Positions 12,301 to 24,609 of a stretch of 64,000 bases of DNA are shown in pieces (position 1 is the first letter of the stretch; each line of letters starts with the position of its first letter). Source of the stretch: Orthonyx spaldingii. Taxonomy: Eukaryota > Chordata > Aves > Passeriformes > Orthonychidae. Where the stretch lies: positions 742,854 through 806,853 of the forward strand of contig VZTJ01000764.1 in NCBI GenBank assembly GCA_013397795.1, in the 5' to 3' direction. Below the pieces are notes generated by a model, which worked only from the letters and a program-made list of their open reading frames with translations, ran no database searches and had not been told where the DNA came from. A program made the position numbers and the translations under genes.

Positions 12301-14108
12301 CTGGCTGGAGATTTCTGTGTAGATTGTGTAGTTGTTTATTTGATTTACAAAGGACTCAAAGAGATTTAACACTTCACAAGGCAGACGCAAGTGTGGTTGA
12401 AAAGTGTTTTTTTCAAACCTGACAGAGGTTTTTACTCATTTTTACCTCCAGATCTGAGCCTGTTCTTCATGTAGGGCTTTGCCTACTCACCTCACCCTGC
12501 ACTCACAGAACCAAAAGGAAGGTTGTCCACCTTCCAGAAGGATGAATTTAAAAAGCCTAAAATCCCAGTGCTAATGTCACAGGTGTTCTCAGAGCAAGCT
12601 ATTAATGTCAAAGATATTTAAAAGAAAATGGGTTAGAGATTGAAGTATTGAGATGTTTGATTAAGGTTAAGTGGAAAACTCCGGGGCTGGCATCTCAGGT
12701 TTTGTACTTCCTACATATTTGAAAGGTCACATCAGTGGTGTCGGATGTTTTAAAACTCACAAACACAGAACACTGAAATGCATTTTGTTTGTTAATGCAC
12801 AGGACTGGGCTACCAAGGGAGCTGGAAATTCAGTGCTCCAAACACAGCTTGCAGCAGTCCTCTGGACATTCCACCATCCTCAGCTGCTGTGTTTGGGGCT
12901 GTTGGAGGATATGTCCCCACCTCTTGCTGTCGGTGCTCATGGATCAGATGTCCAAGAGCTTGTTCTGCCCATTTTTCAGTCTGTAGAGCAGATATAATCT
13001 AACTCCACAATTTCCCAAGGCACCAAGGTCTACATGTTCACCGCTTGCTGTGTAACTCATTATTTCATTATTTCATCATCAGGGTTTATGCTGGTCTCCC
13101 GCTGGATTCATTAAATTGCTCCCCTGCTTCAGTGTGGAAGGATTTGATGGAACAGCAGCTCTGCTCTGACGTGTAGTTACTGAGAATTGTAAAGTGTCTC
13201 CATAAAAATTGCAGATTACGAGTCAAAGTTCATATTGCAGAAATTAATGCTTTTTAAGAGGAGCTGTTGCACACATGGGACTCCCAGAGCCTTACACCCC
13301 CAAATCACTGCAGCTTGCTTTCTTCAAGCAAAAATATCCATCTCTGGAGAATCACGCACTACTTTTTCCAAGTGAAACTGTACATTTGCAGGTACACTGT
13401 GATTCAATGACATTTCAAAGAATAACGCATTTTTTCCAGCCAAATGTGGGAAGGGGGTATGTGCCCATTGCTTTTCCCCCAAGTATTTTCTGGTACACTA
13501 CTACTTGAAAGGCTCTTTTATAAGGAACACAGCTTAGATATTTTCATACCCGTTAGTGATGGCTGTGGAAAGGCACGTAAATTTAACAACAGTACAACAC
13601 AGTTTGCTATTTTTAAACCTGGAATATTTTATATTGGGGTCTTTTACCACATTAAAACACAATGAAAGCTAGGCAGCTAATTATCTAAGAGGTAACAAAA
13701 CTTTAAACTACACGCAGATGTTGAGCTGCACTAAAAGGACAATTACTTGCCAAAATCACTGCCAAATTAAAGTTCCTATTTGGAAACTTTCACACATTTG
13801 TGTTTGGTGCAGCTGCAGCTGTTTAACTGCACATAAATTTTGTTTTCCCCTTTCTGATTGTTATTCAAATGACATTAAAGAGCAATTACAGCAGAATGAC
13901 AATAACTAGTCCGTTAAAAGTTCAAATTGTAGGAGATTTGTTTTAATTTAAATTCAATAAAGTATTAGAATAGCAAAATAAATGGGTCTCTCTGTATGCA
14001 CATGAATGTTCCTTTTCTTTCTACACACAGGTATATTCAATATCCGCAGAGGCACCAGGTGTAACTGGCAGCCTGGCTGCTGCAATTGTGAGCCCTGGGC
14101 TGGTGCTC
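9341..14108. other. Single-copy DNA, including a candidate conserved non-coding stretch at 10.2-10.75 kb
   Basis: No gene, RNA or interspersed repeat recognised. The part at about 10,200-10,750 has few simple repeats and many AT-rich homeodomain-like cores ('ttcaattaattttt' near 10,637), a texture often seen in vertebrate conserved non-coding elements. That is an impression, not a demonstration. A modest CpG cluster lies at 9,785-9,950. Chance frames (for example 12671-12997 plus) have no domains. Confidence 0.4.
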
Positions 14109-14957
14109 CTCTGTAGATGGATTCTGACTCCCTGGAAGGCAGGGAGGCCCTGCAGAGAGACCTCCACAAAGGAGAGGGCTGGGCAATCACCAACCATGTG
14201 AAGTTCAACAGGGGAAAGTGCCGGATTCTGCACCTGGGGCGGGACAGCCCTGGATGTACGGAGAGACTGGGGAATGAGGGGCTGGAGAGCAGTGCCAGGG
14301 AAAGGGACCGGGGGGGTCCTGGTCCATGGAAAGTTGGATCTGGGTCAGCAGTGCCCTGGCAGCCAGGAGGGACATCCCTGTCCTGGGGACATCAGGCCCA
14401 GCATCGCCAGCCGGGCCAGGGAGGGGATTGTCCCGCTCTGCTCTGGGCTGGGGCGGCCTCACCGCAAGTGCTGGGGCAGCTTTGGGCACCACAGTATAAG
14501 AAAAACATTAAACTATAGAGAGTGTCTGAAGGAGGCCACGAGAATGGTGAAGGGCCCTGAGGGGAAGCCGTGTGAGGAGAGGCTGAGCGTGCTTGGTGTG
14601 TTCGGCCTGGAGGAGACTGAGGGGAGACCTCACTGCAGTTACAGATTCCTTGTGAGGGCAAGAGGAGGGGCAGCACTGATCTCTGCTCTGTGGTGACAGT
14701 GACAGGACACAAGGGAATGGCCTGAAGTTGTGTCAGGGGAGGTTTAGGTTGGATATTAGAGAAAGGTTCTTCCCCCAGAGGGTGGCTGGGCGCTGAACAG
14801 GCTCCCCAGGGCAGTGGTCACAGCACCAGCCTGACAGAGCTCAAGAATGCTCTTGGGCCCATGATGTGACCCTTGGGGATGGTGCTGTGCAGGGCCAGGA
14901 GTTGGACTGAATGATCCCTGTGGGTCCCTTCCAACTCAGCATATTCCAGGATTCTGT
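14109..14957 (+). mobile_element. CR1 LINE, 5'-truncated: C-terminal third of ORF2 plus 3' tail
   Basis: The longest CR1 copy in the window. The sense strand shows ordered ORF2 C-terminal motifs: 'EGREALQRDLHKGEGWAI' (about 14,130), 'VKFNRGKCRILHLGRDSPG' (about 14,200), 'ERLGNEGLESSARERDRGG' (about 14,260), then in a shifted frame 'ARPGRE'/'RAREGIVPLCSGLGRP' (about 14,420) and 'EEATRMV'/'CEERLSVLGVFGLEET' (about 14,540-14,610). The last ORF2 part follows, then 'ggtcccttccaactcagcat' (about 14,923) and a decayed 'attcc.ggattctg' tail to 14,957. The 3' region differs from that of the other copies (no 'ctagtggaaggtg' block), so it belongs to a different CR1 subfamily. Frameshifts make it inactive. 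A microsatellite starts exactly at its 3' end. Confidence 0.93.
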
Positions 14958-15010
14958 TATATATATAAACATATACATACATATATATATGTATGTGTGT
15001 GTGTGTGTGT
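14957..15010. repeat. Compound TA / CATA / GT microsatellite at a CR1 3' end
   Basis: Starts at the last bases of the CR1 tail and changes from TA repeats through 'acatatacatacatatatat' to a (GT)n tract ending at 15,010. Its position suggests it grew from the repeated tail of the CR1 insertion, which is a common origin of avian microsatellites. Length variation between individuals is likely. Confidence 0.9.
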
Positions 15011-15482
15011 AAATGTTGCAGACACCTATGGGTGGCCAGGTAACTCCCACACAGTCCTGGACTCTGGTTTTGCCTGCGCTGGAGCTGAGTGGGCACACAC
15101 CCGGTGCGGAGCTGAGCCTCACAGGGCTGACTACCAGGCATTTCATTTAGCTGACTGCACAAATCTTCAGACCACAAAACTCTGCAGACTTCATCATTTC
15201 GGTATTTATTCTGTGCCTAAATACTCCCATCGGACTTGATTACCTCTTGTACAAAAAACCCTCTTAAGATTTGGCCTTGAAAAATAGATCTAGAGGATAT
15301 AAATCAGCACAACTGAACCACAAGAATGGACACCACCGAAACACATCCTGGCACAGCCCCTAAGGGTTCTCCTTATCAAACTGGGCAGAAAAAACAGTTC
15401 TGTCTGTTGTAAACCTAATGGATTTATGAGATATCAGCTGTACAACAACATCAAAGCCCACCTTAAGGGGGCTTATAAAAAG
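15011..15482. other. Single-copy spacer between two CR1 copies
   Basis: Nothing recognised. A short CpG-containing stretch at about 15,070-15,120 is not long enough to call an island. Confidence 0.4.
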
Positions 15483-15650
15483 TAGAGACAGATAGTGACA
15501 GGACAAGGGGCAATGGTTTTAAACTCAAAGAGGACAGGTTTAGATTAGATTTTAGGAAGAAAGTCTTAGAGGGTGGTAAAGCACTCTAAGATGCTGTGCA
15601 GAGTTGTGGATGCCCCATGCCTGGAAGTGCCCTGGCTGTGTCAGTGGCAA
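15483..15650 (+). mobile_element. CR1 LINE internal 3' fragment lacking its tail
   Basis: 'gatagtgacaggacaagggg' at about 15,490, 'aggtttagattagattttag' at about 15,536 and 'cctggaagtgccctggctg' at about 15,620 are consecutive parts of the CR1 ORF2 C-terminal region seen also at 805-1509 and 22,660-22,970. The usual final block and ATTCTRTGA tail are missing, and the middle has deletions, so this is an eroded or interrupted copy. Confidence 0.8.
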
Positions 15651-17722
15651 ATTACCTATTTTTGTAACATGATCTGGAAATAAACGTTTTTGCCTTAGCA
15701 ATACCAACTCATTCCCATCTGACCTGTGAATCTCCCACCTAGAGACTGACACATCCTCAGACACTTAAATACTTATAAAATGTATCATTTAAACAACTGG
15801 ATTAATCACATCTGTATGGGTGAAAACTATTCATTAAGTACAGCAAACCAAATTCCTCACTCTCCAATTTCTTAAATTCCTATCTCCATTACTGATGTCA
15901 AACCCTTAAGGAAAGATTTCCCATTTCTTCTCAGCTGAAGAGCACTGAAACCCCAGCAGCACAGCTATGAGCTCTCATCTGCAGTATGCTATGGGCTACT
16001 TTCCCAGCTCATACTCAGATGAATTATGGGGTTTTAAATTGAAATGCTTTAAGAATCACTTTTTCAGACTCGGCAGAAGTTCGGCAGTGTTCCAGTCCCT
16101 GAGAAATACTCTGAAGTCTGCAGATAGCAAATCATTAACATTTTGAAGACTCAGTAAAAACGGAATCAGAAGATTTATCTGCTGAAAATTGGTCAATCTA
16201 GTCCACATCCTGACTCTGGAAGTTGTCCAAGCACCTGATGTTTGAAGAGCAAATTTTCTGCAAGTAAGGAAAAAATATATTTACTTCTAACTTGCATTGT
16301 CAGTCCTCCTCATACCATCAGACTGGAGGCTTTTATCACTCCTAAAATTTTTATTTGCATACTCTGTTTAATTATTCAATTGTAAATTCTAACCTCTTCT
16401 ATTGTAAATGGAAAACTCATGAAGCAGCTACATTTTCAGCCCAGTCCTTTTCGAGACTTAGCATCAATGCTTTTAGTGATGCTAATAACTAACCAGCTCC
16501 AAACCTTCCAACCCTTAGTAAACCTGCACTTACACCAACCAAATTTAGATACTTCTTTCCCAACCACTGCAAAACCACTCTGCCAACAAATTTGATGTCG
16601 TGCTGTTGACATAAAAATACCAGATACTTAGAGAAATTGTCCTTCAGGAGCTACAAACTATTCCCTACAAGCAGAGCAGGCACCTATATGGAAGCAGATA
16701 TTCAGAAAATCAATAACTTCTCCCAGTCCTGAGCTTTATAAAAAAAACCCTGTCTTATAAATACCATCGGATCTTGAGTTTATCTTGAAAAAACTGGGTA
16801 CCTAATTTTCCCTGGGAAGACAATAAAGAATATAACATCCTTTGAAAGCACTTCTTGTCCATTTCTGAAGCTAACAATTTATTTAATTTCTTCTTGTGAG
16901 AGGGCACTGAGAGGGCATACAGAAGTGCAGAACGAGAAGAAATTGGGGAAAGAGAAGAGTATCTCATTTCTTTCAGCTCTAGGAATCCTGTCTGAGGCCT
17001 TGAGATGACGTCAGAGCAAGAGTCAAAGCAAGGAAAATGTTCTTCTCCTGTGCAAACCTGCCTTTCTGGGTGCTCTCTGAGTAAAGAACCGAGCCAAGAT
17101 TAGTATCTAAATTGCTCTTCTCTTTTGAGATTCCAGAGATGTGATATACCAATGAACTTTTTAAGGTCCCAGCCCAAAAGCAGCCACATCTTTCATGATA
17201 AGCACATCCCTCAAAGAACAAAGCAAGCATCAGCTCTTTTTTATGTATTATGAAATATAACCTAGGAGATCCTTTTGTGAGTACCAGTGTAAACAGAAGC
17301 CTTCCTTTGCTGTTTTCTCCTCTGTTTCAGAGCTTGAAGGGATACACAAATCACTTCCTTTCCTTCATAGATCAGAGGTGCCAAATCTTGTGTCTTTATA
17401 CAACAAATTCATCCAGACATTTAGCAGCACTGTTCCAGGAAAAAAATAATCTGATTTTACTAATGAAGTCATTAACAACTGTACTTTGTGTGCAGGCTTC
17501 AAAACCTCTCTGTGAAGATCCAAGTGGAAAAAAGACTGTGCAGCACATAAAAGAACAGTGATTTCACAGGAACCTTGAACCCAAGAGGTGCAGCAGCTCT
17601 CAAAAGACCAGTGGTCATCAGGTGTTAACAGAGGAGCACACCAGGCCAGACGCAGAAAGAAGAATACCATGCTCAATATCCATCTCGGTGCCACCAGGTA
17701 AAAAAACTAAACCAAATCAAGT
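15651..17722. other. Single-copy DNA with a perfect CRE octamer and a faint ancient-repeat trace
   Basis: No gene recognised. A perfect TGACGTCA lies at 17,006-17,013. Around 16,190-16,250 the string 'tctagtccacatcctgactc' and the following 'ttgtccaagcacctgatg' resemble a block I have seen as an old interspersed repeat in sauropsid genomes, but it is too short to assign. Chance frames at 17250-17561 and 17365-17694 overlap on opposite strands and have no domains. Confidence 0.35.
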
Positions 17723-17830
17723 TAAAAAAAAAAACAAAAAACAAAAAACAAAAGAAAGAAAACCAAAACCAAACAACAACAAATACCCACCCCCAACAAA
17801 CAAAAAAACCCCACAAAACTGTTTTGAAGC
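17723..17830. repeat. A/C-rich low-complexity tract
   Basis: Repeated 'caaaaaa' units pass into 'accaaacaacaacaa' and C-rich text. It is low-complexity DNA with no coding meaning. The lysine/proline-rich frame across it is an artefact of composition. Confidence 0.85.
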
Positions 17831-20800
17831 ATAATCCCTCAAAATAAAGAGCGGAAGAAGTTTCTTTACTTGGAAGGAGGAAGAAACAGTGAGAAAACAG
17901 TTTTATAACCTTTAATGGATCTGAAAAAAAGAGGAGAGCTCACTTTTGATCACAACTACTTTTCTGCTCACTTCCCTCATTTTTGCAGCATTATCACAGG
18001 GGTGACTTCTAAACAGCAATTTCTCTTACATAACAACTTACTAAGTATCTATCAATTGCCAAATAAATTATCATCTAAGGCAGAGTTATAATCTAATCTA
18101 ATAAACAGGAAAACATCATAGATAAAGTGAGGCAAATCATATGAAACCAGAAATTATGAAAGAATATGCTTTGATGAACGACTAAACAGCTTTCTGAAGT
18201 TACTTACAATATTTACATATGAAAAGAGGATTGCACAAAGTTTCAGAAGTTCATATATTACAAGCTGTGATGTTCTATCCACCTCCCATTAGAACTAATT
18301 GCAAGATGGGTGCATTTGCCCTGAGGCACTGGATGGGAGATAAAAGGAAAGGTGAAGTACAGATGAGGCTAACTATGGTTATGGCTCGTGAAAATAATGC
18401 CAACATCCAGCAGACAGGGACATCCAGTGTGAAGACTCAATTACAGAGAGCAGCTCTCAGTGCCAGGGCATGCCAGCACCATGCCCTGGGACAAGAAATT
18501 TGATTCTATAGAGGCCATTTATTTTAAAAATTAAATAAACAGATTTGGGGAAATGATGAAGGCAAATCAGAATACCCACTGAAAAACTCTGCAATCAATG
18601 ATCCATTCTTCAGACCTCAGTTGCTTTAAGCTGACACATTTTTATTAAATTAAAGCCAGACTAAATAAGACAGGTTTGGAGAACTGATGGTTCAGACCTC
18701 CAGGATTTCTTCAGAAAATCTCACACTACCACCAAAAACCCACAACCGATTCTTTGTGTGCCTCCTGACATAAAAAACACACTTTCTGCTAAAAGGGCTC
18801 AGCTAACTCTAGCATTTGTTTCCATTCATTTTATCCTGCTCTCTGCCACACTGCTTGGAGGAGAAGGATATGGAACATTTTTCACAACCTGTCATACGCC
18901 TGCAGATCAGTGGGTTAATGTATCAGCCTTTCACCTTTGGAAACCACAGTTCAGCAGCCTGAATTACTATGGCAATAAATGTAGTATTATTTTGGTTCAA
19001 TACAGACTTGTGTTTGAAGAACTGTAACAAAATATTTTTATAACCTTGTGGAAAAGATAAGAAGTTGGCAATTCTCTTTTATGCCATAGATTTCGTCTGT
19101 AATCTCAAGCAAGCTAATTAAACCCAGCCTTTGAAAATAATTAGCTGTCTAACACTGATTTTACTAAGTCTGGTTTAAATAAAACTACTTTCTTTGATAA
19201 ACTAAGCTATGATATGAATTAAGTATAAATTATTTCCATAAACAGGTTCACAGCAGGTAATATAGGTTACAGACCAATAAAAATAAAATGTACATCTAAC
19301 TCAGGTAAGAGCTAAAAAATGTGCTTCTTTTAGAAATATGGAGAAAAACCATTGTTAAAAATCAGATTTCCAGCTTAAAATCAGTTTCCACATCTCAATA
19401 ATAAAGCTGTGACAAACAGAGCTTGTTAAAAAACAACCAAGCCCACACTGGGATACCTTACAATTGGTGAAGACTTACTCAGCAGCCTTGTGACAGCTCT
19501 ATCCAGCAGGATATCTCAATGGATTTTAACTACAGATCACTCACGACTATAGATACCATAGAGCACTGTGGCCAAAATGATCTTTATAACCAGTATGTTC
19601 AAGGGATTTACAAAATCATATCATCCATCCTTCCCAAAAAGTGGATGGATCTTTAACTTAATGTTTTTAAGAACTCAGAGCCCTAGGCAGGATATATTGT
19701 TCCTTAATAGAAAGGCAAAGCCTCCTAAAACCAAACACACCGCAAACAAGCACGGAGCCAGATAATTTCCTGCTTTCGCACAACTAACGGGCATGTTAAT
19801 TCTTTTACTGTAGCTGGGATTATAAAAAAGCCCTATTCTATTGATTTTAATGGTGCTGTCACTGTAGCAGAATAATGCTTTTCCAGTATCACTTTGCATT
19901 ACTGCTTCAACCTCTGATGACAGATGAAAAGTACTGAATCTTCGCCAAAAGCTGAATACGCCATTATCTCTTTTTGCACAGCTGCGCAGACATACCCTAA
20001 CACAGACTGGGGCTTGCTACCATTTTGTTCAGGGCTTAAAAGTAAACTAAAAAAATAAAAAAATTAAAAAAAGATCCCATATCCCGAAGGCAAAGACAAC
20101 CTGAAACTTTGCTCAAAGAAGCATGAAAGCGCAATTCCTTTGCCAAATGCACCTCAGAATGTCACATTACCATACTAGGAGTTAGTAATGGGCAGCTGAA
20201 CTCTGAAATGCTGCTTGGGTTTTATTCTCTGTTTGTTCCTGTCAGTTCAGCGGATTCCAGAAATGGGATAAATAAATGCATAAAGGTTTATATTAACTCA
20301 GTCTAAGTTATAATGTAATCCAGATACTATTGGGACTAGAGGCGCCTAAGCCTGAACAGGACCTTTTGAATCACTGACTCCTGTTTTCAACTACCATTCA
20401 AGCTTAGTTTTTAAAAAATAAATCACGTTAAAGCCAGCTTGGTGTCCAGACCCAGTGTGTGTATCTGTCAGAGTGATCACTCGTGATCAGAAGCCTCCCA
20501 GCCTCAAGCCTGAAAGCAGTAATTGTCAGTTTACATCAGTTTATTTCTTATGCTAATGCTGGTATTCAGCTGAAGGAACTCCTTGCACTCCCTCCTTCTT
20601 TAATTCTCTGATATTCTTGCAGACAGCAAACATACACACGCTCTCAGCCCACATTTTGCCTGCTGCCAGCCACTCAATCCGACCATCCCGGGACACACAT
20701 ACCCACGTTTTCCTCCATCACGTTAACACATCTCCCCTGCCCTGTCCTGGTATGAATTCTTCATTTATGAATGTGATGACAACAGTAACACATGTTGGGT

Positions 20801-21159
20801 CTGAAATGGCACAAAAGCCTTATTCAGTGGCATTATGATTTTCCTCTCTTTAGTGGAAGTTTCTTACACAGAGCATTGCACTTGGCCTCTCTCATGGCTA
20901 CATTTCATTAGTGGCTGGCAGGTAACCTGCACCATCTACCACAACCAGTATCTTCTCTTCCTGTGTCATTTCCAGCTGTGGAATAATGTGAACTGAGAAG
21001 CTTAGCGTTAAAAAGCCCCAAACAGCAGTATTTCAGCACACATCCTTGCAGTTCATGGTACGAAACTGAGAACTATTTGTGTTTTACCCATCCTCATTAT
21101 CTTCCTCCCGGATATTCTGATCATTTACTACACGTTGGTAATTCTGTCCTACTCCACAG
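17831..21159. other. Single-copy DNA with homeodomain-like motifs and a perfect inverted repeat
   Basis: No gene or interspersed repeat recognised. A perfect 7+7 inverted repeat TGATCAC-tc-GTGATCA lies at 20,474-20,489, with an octamer-like 'atgctaat' about 65 bases downstream. Around 18,760-19,200 there are AT-rich homeodomain-like cores in low-repeat sequence. These are weak hints of regulatory DNA only. Confidence 0.4.
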
Positions 21160-21560
21160 TCTCAGCATATTGCATTTGACCACTCTTCCTGCAAGATCGC
21201 TAACGAAAATATTAAATAAAGCACACACCAGGACCAATTCACACATAACTAAAATTCCTCTTTCTGCCTTAGTTCTTTACATCAAGTCCTCTATCACACT
21301 CGCCATTCTTTAAATAATTGTCATCATCTCCAGTTTCACTAACAATTTCCTGAAGTGATGCTTATTAAGCACTTCACTGAAGCCCAGACTGAGCAGAAGT
21401 ATCAGTTACTTATTTTAGTAAACTCAGACTAGACTTTATGATATTTCTATCTACTAGATCAGAAACTATTTCCTCTAACCCCGTTCAAAGGATGTGAGAG
21501 AGGTGTGACTAACGGGTCGGCAGCCCTTTTAATAGGCTCTGCTTCTCCTGTTAAAACTGT
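21160..21560 (-). mobile_element. Ancient CR1-type ORF2 reverse-transcriptase relic
   Basis: Translating the minus strand by eye gives, from high to low coordinates: 'EEIVSDLVDRNIIK' (about 21,475-21,435), 'LLSLGFSEVLNK' (about 21,395-21,360), 'LLVKLEMMTII' (about 21,340-21,305) and 'ELVLVCALFNIFVSDLAG' (about 21,245-21,190). These follow the order of the CR1 RT: the VMExI-x-D-x-I region, YLDFSKAFD, NILxxKLxxYG, and the VLGPxLFNIFINDL motif next to the catalytic YADD/FADD block. Stops and frameshifts interrupt it, and the SQHGF-to-aspartate segment is mostly deleted. Divergence is extreme, so this is an old insertion predating the other copies. The boundaries are approximate. Confidence 0.55.
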
Positions 21561-22659
21561 GGTTGTACTTTGGAATTAGTAATTGCTGTTTCTCTGTCCT
21601 CAGTGTCATTAGCCATCTTCTCCAACATCAGCCTTTTTAGAAAGGAAATAGGTATCTTGCGCATGACCAGTTACATTTAATCACAACTTTGTCCAGAATT
21701 AAGGCAGTCCCACTTTTAGATTAAGCCAGTACCACTTAGATTTCCCTCTATTAACCTCTAGCTGTCATTTAAATTTGCTTTTGCAAGATTAAGTCACCAC
21801 AACTTTTTGGTTACTCTCTCTTAATTCTACACCTCTAACATGTCACTTTTTCCTCATTTGCTCTTGATTTCCCTGCTTAGTGCATTTATCCATTCCATGG
21901 AGGCTGCTCATTCCCAGTCCCCTTCTGCAAGTTCCTTTTCAACTCTGCCTGTCCAGTGCAGCTCCACTTTGGTTGAGAACACAAGCTACAAGTAGCATTT
22001 TATAACTCTGACCTTCACATACTCTACACCTCCAAATTCAGGTTCTCAAGCCCCTGGGCCCAGCTGACGTGACCAAGTTACTCTTTTAAAGTTTCTGAGC
22101 TTAAGACCTCACACTACTAAATTCAACACAAATATTCTCTAGTGCATCAAACAGGCCAGACGAAATTAAACATTGTGGAAGACCCTCAAGTCAAGGGCCA
22201 ATGTGATGCTATCATAAATTACAAGGGAACAGCAATCTCATTGTACTAACAAGGATAAAACAAGAGTATGAACTCAAAGGTGGGATGTATCTACTTACAC
22301 AGCAATATCCTGCACTGCTGTACAGCTGCTTTTGTAGGGGACTGCCACAGCACCCTGCTAAGACACCAAAAACTGTTTTCCACAAATCCCAAGTGTAACC
22401 TGATGAATTGTTTTCCCTGTTCAGGTAGGGAGGGAGGGAGACTGCTGCTGCCTGGGTGTCAAATGGTACAGAATGAGGGGCAGCATTTCATGTAAAAAAG
22501 GCGAAAAAATGCAAAGCTAAATTAGCAGAAATGGAGAATGTAGTGGAGAGAGCCTGAAAAGCAAGGCTTTGACAAGCTTCTCAGTCTTCAGAGGGTCTTT
22601 ACTAAATACTAACTTTGCCTGCTGGAATTTCCTGTGGTACTATAAAGTACCAGCTGCAA
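21561..22659. other. Single-copy DNA, possible further erosion of the CR1 relic
   Basis: No gene recognised. The first 100-200 bases may continue the ancient CR1 relic to the left, but I could not find further motifs. A (GGGA)n-like patch occurs at about 22,425-22,442. Confidence 0.4.
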
Positions 22660-22970
22660 CAAAAGAAGTCCCGTGAGGGACTTTTTACAAGGACATGTTG
22701 TGATAGGAAAAGGGGGAATTGGCTTCAAACTGGAAGAGAGTAGGCTTAAATTAGATATTGGGAAGAAATTCTTCCATGTCAGGGTGGAGGGGCCCTGCCA
22801 CAGGTTTGCCCAGAGAAGCTGTGGCTGCCCCATCCCTGGAAGTGTTCAAGGCCAAGTTGGACTGGGCTTTGAACAACCTGGTCTAGTGGAAGGTGTCCCT
22901 GCCCACGGCAGGGGGTTGGAACTGGATGAGCTTTAAGGTCCCTTCCAACCCAAACCATTCTGTGATTCAA
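22660..22970 (+). mobile_element. CR1 LINE 3' fragment with intact-looking tail
   Basis: Contains 'agggactttttacaaggaca' (22,676), 'aaattagatattgggaagaa' (about 22,750), ORF2 C-terminal residues 'RLKLDIGKKFFHVRVEGPCH' before a frameshift, then 'ggtctagtggaaggtgtccc' (about 22,880), 'ggcagggggttggaactgga' and 'ccttccaacccaaaccattc' ending 'tgtgatt' at about 22,968. The tail is close to the common avian form, so this is among the better preserved copies. It is inactive. Confidence 0.92.
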
Positions 22971-24609
22971 GTTGGGGTTGAGCAAGAGGTCTTATATGAG
23001 CTCATCAAGACTGACACTTTTAGTAAGGTTGTATATACATCTACAAGTGATCAGTGTCACAAAATAAATCTGTTAATTCTGTGACTAAAAGACAGCGCTG
23101 TCACTTCAAGAGTTGCTTCAGTAATTTCTTTGTTGCATAACAAGAGAATAAGAGCTAAATTCACAGCCAGAGAGGAAAGTGCAGTGTTTGTCATGGTTTA
23201 TGGATGGAAAGTCCTCCGCATATCTGTGTTCAGCCACCTGCCTTCAGCAAATTACAGTATGACATACGTGTAGCCATACAGAACTAACTGCTCCCAGGTT
23301 AGCAGCAATAAAATATCACCCAGTGACATCTCTGAACACGTTGAAGCACACAGTGCATTAAAATACATCTGAACAATAGGCTCAAATGATATAAAAAAAT
23401 CTCAACAAGCCTCCCATTCTTCATTTTCTGTACGCAGCACACAGCTTTCATTCCCTTATGCATATATATAATCTTATTCTGAGCAAACCCTTTTATTCCA
23501 CTGAAAATGGTGTTAATAATTCTGTTAATATTTCTGTTACATTTCTTTACACAAGTGGCTGTAGAGCTGAGAAGCTGTCAAAAAAAGCCCCAACAGTTAC
23601 CACTGACCTAGTAGAACAGATTTACAATTAAACCTTCTCCTTAGAACAAAAATGCATTTTTCCTACTAAAAAAAAAAAAAGTCTTAATTTTGTTGCTAAT
23701 CACGTAAAAAAATAAGATACCATACGGATTTAATCAACTGAGACGTTCACAGGACAATATTTATACTTCAAGTTTTCTGAAAGTCAAACCCTTCTGGAAG
23801 AGAAAACTGAATCAGTCCTTTACCATGGGCATTGTCATACAGAAGTAGACCAGCAAAATGTTTACACAAAAAAAGTGAAGTCAGCCTGGGTCCTTTTGGG
23901 ATGAAATGGTCATTGTGTGAAAAGTTGGAGCAAGTGATGCAAATGGCCATAGGCAGAATGGGAGCGAGATTGGACAGATGGGAAACCATGGCACTGGACA
24001 AATACTGAGCATGAAAAATGTTGAAGCCACCTCCCCTCCCCCAGTTCAGGATGAGTGCATTCAGGATATTTCTATCCAACTATTTCTCGTGCTCTTTTGC
24101 TCCATCTGCCGGCTCTGCAGCAGCAGGCAATGCATTCCACACCTACTATAATGACAATACCAAATAAAAAAGGAAGATAAAAATGAGAGTGAAAAAATAT
24201 TTATCAGGGTCCATCTCATGAACTTTTATCCACATATTGTCTTTGCATTTATAGACAGATGTCTAGTTGTCTTGTCTTTCACTTATGAGTTACTCCAGTT
24301 TTGTGGGGCATTTTCCCAGCTATATGCTATGAGTCTAAAATGTGTTTTGTCATTTATACTGTTAAGCAACAGAAAAATATTATTCTGAGTACAAAGATTT
24401 TTCAAATTCCTTAACTTCTCAATGGTATAATGAAAAATGAGAAGTGGAAGGATTTTCTTACACTTAGAATCATAGTATGTCTGTGTACAAATAGATTATC
24501 CATATATAGACTTACAAGGACACAGGTGCTTATTTAATAAATCAAATTCTATTAAGGAAAAGGGTCTTTCCAGGGTGTTCTTATTACACCCCTAGGGGGA
24601 ATCATATTC
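22971..24609. other. Single-copy AT-rich DNA
   Basis: Nothing recognised apart from an A13 run at 23,668-23,680. The strand orientation of flanking CR1 copies changes between this stretch and 26.5 kb. Confidence 0.45.

Noticed and set aside
16185..16260. Possible ancient interspersed repeat around 'tctagtccacatcctgactc'
   Set aside because: Too short and decayed to assign to a family by eye; mentioned only inside the surrounding non-coding entry.
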